This document shows positions 61,440-64,000 of a stretch of 64,000 nucleotides of DNA, piece after piece. This DNA is from Subsaximicrobium wynnwilliamsii (GTDB lineage: Bacteria; Bacteroidota; Bacteroidia; Flavobacteriales; Flavobacteriaceae), in contig NZ_VORM01000021.1 of NCBI RefSeq assembly GCF_007997225.1, forward strand, positions 16,890-80,889, read 5' to 3'. The translations under genes were made by a program, and so were the position numbers. Below the pieces are notes generated by a model. The model did no database searches. It had not been told where the DNA came from and was given only the letters and a program-made list of their open reading frames with translations. Each line of letters begins with the position of its first letter. Within the stretch, counting starts at the first letter, position 1.

Positions 61440-63443
61440 CTACTGCTTGACCGCCTGCAACTTCTCTTGATATCCTTTTAACTCATCACGCAACTGTGCT
61501 GCAATGATGAAGTCGAGGGCTTTTGCGGCTTGCTCCATGAGTTTGCGTTTCTCCTTGATTTTCTTTTCCAACTGTTCCTTGGTTAAATATTTGCTTTCAG
61601 GTTCCGCAGCTTTGGCGGCTTCCAAGGCATAGCTGTAAGTGCTTACCGAGTTCCTTGATAAAGCACTGTCCAAGCTCTTTTTCAACGCGGTTGGTGTGAT
61701 GTTGTGTTTGGTATTATAAGCGATCTGTTTTTCGCGTCGGTATTCGGTATCATCGATGGTTTTTTGCATGCTGTTGGTAATTTTATCAGCATACATGATT
61801 GCTTTCCCATTGAGGTGTCGCGCGGCACGACCAACCGTTTGGGTCAAGGAGCGGTTACTTCTCAAAAAGCCCTCCTTATCGGCATCTAAAATGGCCACTA
61901 AAGAGACTTCCGGTAGGTCCAGACCTTCTCGCAGCAAGTTAACGCCTACCAACACATCAAAGACCCCTTTTCTTAAATCTTGCATGATTTCCACACGCTC
62001 TAGAGTGTCCACATCACTGTGGATGTAGCGACATCTGATCTGGATGCGGTCAAGGTATTTGGTTAATTCCTCAGCCATACGTTTGGTCAAGGTGGTTATC
62101 AAGGTACGCTCGTCCTTCTCGATGCGCTGTTGCATTTCCTCAATCAAATCATCAATCTGGTTTAAACTTGGGCGCACTTCAATCACGGGATCCAAGAGTC
62201 CGGTTGGTCTAATCAATTGTTCCACAAAAACACCGCCTGTTTTTTGAAGCTCATAATCGGCAGGCGTGGCACTCACATAAATGACCTGATTTTGCAAGGC
62301 TTCAAATTCCTCGAACTTCAACGGACGGTTATCCATCGCCGCAGGCAGTCGGAAACCGTAATCCACTAAATTCACTTTTCGGCTTCGGTCGCCACCGTAC
62401 ATGGCATGCACTTGAGAAATGGTCACGTGACTCTCATCAACCACCATTAAAAAATCCTCCGGAAAATAATCCAATAGGCAGAAAGGTCTCGTGCCAGGCA
62501 ATCTTCCGTCGAGATAACGTGAATAATTCTCGATGCCAGAGCAGTAGCCCAATTCCCGAATCATTTCGAGGTCAAATTCGGTGCGTTCCTTTAAGCGTTT
62601 GGCTTCAAGGTGTTTTCCAATATCCTTAAAATAGTCGTATTGCTTGACCAAATCATCCTGAATTTCCTTGATCGCGCCCTGCAAAACATCTGGCGAGGTC
62701 ACGAACATGTTGGCAGGATAAATGTTGAGACGCTCATAATGCTCAATCACTTCGTTGGTTTGGATGTTGAATTGTTCAATATCCTCAATCTCATCGCCAA
62801 AAAAGTGGATTCTAAAAGCATCATCCGCATAACTTGGGAAAACGTCCACAGTGTCGCCTTTTATTCTGAAATTCCCGTGGTTGAATTCAGCTTCCGTCCT
62901 AGAATAAAGGCTTTGAACCAAGCGGTGCAATAAATCGGTTCTTGAGATTTGCTGATTGATTTCCAAGGAAATGACATTCTTCTGAAATTCCACCGGATTC
63001 CCAATACCATACAAACAAGACACCGAAGCCACCACGATCACATCGCGACGTCCCGATAATAGGGAAGAGGTGGTGCTGAGTCGCATTTTCTCAATTTCCT
63101 CATTGATGGAAAGGTCTTTCTCGATGTAAACCCCAGAAACGGGGATGTAAGCTTCCGGTTGGTAATAATCGTAATAGGAGACGAAATATTCCACAGCATT
63201 TTCTGGAAAAAATTGTTTGAATTCCGAATACAACTGCGCAGCCAAGGTTTTGTTATGTGCCAAAACCAAGGTTGGGCGTTGGACTTCTTCAATCACATTG
63301 GCGACGGTAAAAGTTTTACCGGAACCGGTAACACCCAGTAAGGTTTGGTATTTTTCATTGGCTTCGATGCCGGCCGTCAATTTTTTAATGGCCTGAGGTT
63401 GGTCGCCCGTAGGTTGAAAATCTGATTTGACTTTAAAACGCAT
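61440..63443 (-). CDS. uvrB: Excinuclease ABC subunit B
   Basis: 667 residues, full length. Walker A LLGVTGSGKTFTVANVI near residue 38, beta-hairpin region YDYYQPEAYIP, helicase motifs DESHVTISQVHAMYGGDRSR, LITTLTKRMAEELT, GVNLLREGLDLPEVSLV and QTVGRAARH, and a C-terminal UVR coiled-coil (EKKIKEKRKLMEQAAKALDF). It verifies DNA damage and loads UvrC in nucleotide excision repair. The stop codon touches the hexamer array; the promoter side borders the 90/92-bp array. Confidence 0.98.
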   Translation of the reverse strand: MRFKVKSDFQPTGDQPQAIKKLTAGIEANEKYQTLLGVTGSGKTFTVANVIEEVQRPTLVLAHNKTLAAQLYSEFKQFFPENAVEYFVSYYDYYQPEAYIPVSGVYIEKDLSINEEIEKMRLSTTSSLLSGRRDVIVVASVSCLYGIGNPVEFQKNVISLEINQQISRTDLLHRLVQSLYSRTEAEFNHGNFRIKGDTVDVFPSYADDAFRIHFFGDEIEDIEQFNIQTNEVIEHYERLNIYPANMFVTSPDVLQGAIKEIQDDLVKQYDYFKDIGKHLEAKRLKERTEFDLEMIRELGYCSGIENYSRYLDGRLPGTRPFCLLDYFPEDFLMVVDESHVTISQVHAMYGGDRSRKVNLVDYGFRLPAAMDNRPLKFEEFEALQNQVIYVSATPADYELQKTGGVFVEQLIRPTGLLDPVIEVRPSLNQIDDLIEEMQQRIEKDERTLITTLTKRMAEELTKYLDRIQIRCRYIHSDVDTLERVEIMQDLRKGVFDVLVGVNLLREGLDLPEVSLVAILDADKEGFLRSNRSLTQTVGRAARHLNGKAIMYADKITNSMQKTIDDTEYRREKQIAYNTKHNITPTALKKSLDSALSRNSVSTYSYALEAAKAAEPESKYLTKEQLEKKIKEKRKLMEQAAKALDFIIAAQLRDELKGYQEKLQAVKQ

Positions 63444-63469
63444 GTTGAAATTTTAGAATTGCAAAGTTA

Positions 63470-64000
63470 CGAAAGAAAGGGGAAGGTTCTTCGTTATGGA
63501 TTATAGTACTGCCACGAATACACGAATGTTATTTGATTTGCTGGGTTCAGGAAGTGTTATGAAAGAAAGTGGAAGCTTCTTCGGTATGAGGTATAGTACT
63601 GCCACGAATACACGAATGTTATTTGGTTTGTTGGGTTCAGGACTTGTTATAAAAGATATTGGGGAAGCTTCTTCGGTATGAAGTATAGTAGTGCCACGAA
63701 TACACGAATGTTATTTGGTATGCTGGGTTCAGGACTCGTTATGAAAGAAATGGGAAGGTTCTTCGGTATGAGTTATAGTACTGCCACGAATACACGAATG
63801 TTGTTTGGTTTGCTGGGTTCAGGACGCGTTACGAAAGATATTGGGGAAGGTTATTCGGTATGAAGTATAGTAGTGCCACGAATACACGAATGTTATTTGG
63901 TTTGCTGGGTTGAGGACGCGTTACGAAAGATATTGGGGAAGGTTATTCGGTATGAAGTATAGTACTGCCACGAATACACGAATGTTATTTGGTTTGTTGG
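63470..64000. repeat. Tandem array with alternating 90- and 92-bp periods, continuing beyond the window
   Basis: The phrase TGCCACGAATACACGAATGT starts at 63510, 63600, 63692, 63782, 63874 and 63966, i.e. spaced 90, 92, 90, 92, 92. Each unit also has TTGCTGGGTTCAGGA.., a GTTATGAAAGA/GTTACGAAAGA segment and TTCGGTATGA. Odd and even units differ (TAGTACT/TAGTAGT; GAAAGT../GATATTGGGGAA), suggesting a dimer as the copied unit. Short frames in it are not genes. It lies 27 bp upstream of uvrB. Confidence 0.92.

Noticed and set aside
63496..63863. Short frames (..ATNTRMLFGLLGSG..) in the right-hand array
   Set aside because: Translation of a 90/92-bp repeat; the 92-bp steps break the frame each time.
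1..64000. tRNA, rRNA, transposase or integrase genes
   Set aside because: None was recognised in any spacer or frame; the repeats therefore have no visible mobilising enzyme in this window.

Overview
This window is a stretch of chromosome from an AT-rich member of the Bacteroidota, most likely family Flavobacteriaceae. The evidence is: promoter boxes fitting the Bacteroidota form (TTG about 20 bp before TAnnTTTG) ahead of sucC, grpE, the YceI gene and others; families that are typical of this group (DUF5723, DUF6268, DUF4920, DUF6428, propeller/Y_Y_Y histidine kinases, LytTR regulators, MnmD); and many lipoprotein signals ending ..C without strong Shine-Dalgarno sites. No rRNA, tRNA, transposase or CRISPR array was seen.

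Layout. 1-6.2 kb, minus strand: a SanA-like fragment, an operon of a COQ4-like protein with two membrane proteins, a winged-helix regulator with a membrane protein, a ~0.8-kb field of short tandem repeats, crcB and a SRPBCC/GyrI-like protein. 6.3-13.6 kb: dipeptidyl peptidase III facing a DUF5723 outer-membrane protein. A ~1.25-kb direct duplication of their facing 3' ends is wedged between a broken LuxR regulator and a broken FAD oxidoreductase, followed by a frameshifted exo/endonuclease-phosphatase gene. 13.7-27.6 kb: mostly conserved genes (MazG-like, ilvE, DUF4920-mnmD, a TIGR01777 epimerase, YceI, grpE-dnaJ, an ABC exporter-MscS-DUF6268-sigma54-type regulator cluster, PPK2). 27.6-42 kb: a minus-strand accessory block of small secreted proteins, redox enzymes, a two-kinase/LytTR signalling operon, an isolated tail-tube-like (gp19) protein and several decayed genes. 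42.1-46.8 kb: a propeller histidine kinase with its NarL regulator and an ArsR-DUF6428 pair. 47-50.8 kb: M28 and M23 peptidases separated by a ~1-kb array of 240-bp repeats. 51-64 kb: PAS kinase with response regulator, AI-2E transporter, lysA, sucC, small lipoproteins, cysH-type reductase, esterase, uvrB, and a further tandem array that runs off the window.

Working groups. grpE-dnaJ supply DnaK co-chaperones. The ABC ATPase and permease form one exporter. The TPR kinases with the LytTR regulator, the propeller kinase with the NarL regulator, and the PAS kinase with the single-domain regulator are three separate signalling pairs. The HTH_34-type regulator is flanked by two promoters carrying the same 19-bp palindrome and probably controls both.

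The most unusual content is non-coding: tandem repeats mostly built from different heptamers, a recurrent 18-bp palindrome (four copies), a 240-bp repeat with two hairpins of mirrored sequence per unit, and a 90/92-bp alternating array. Next come the mosaic of gene fragments at 10.2-11.8 kb and the apparent gene conversion between neighbouring kinases.
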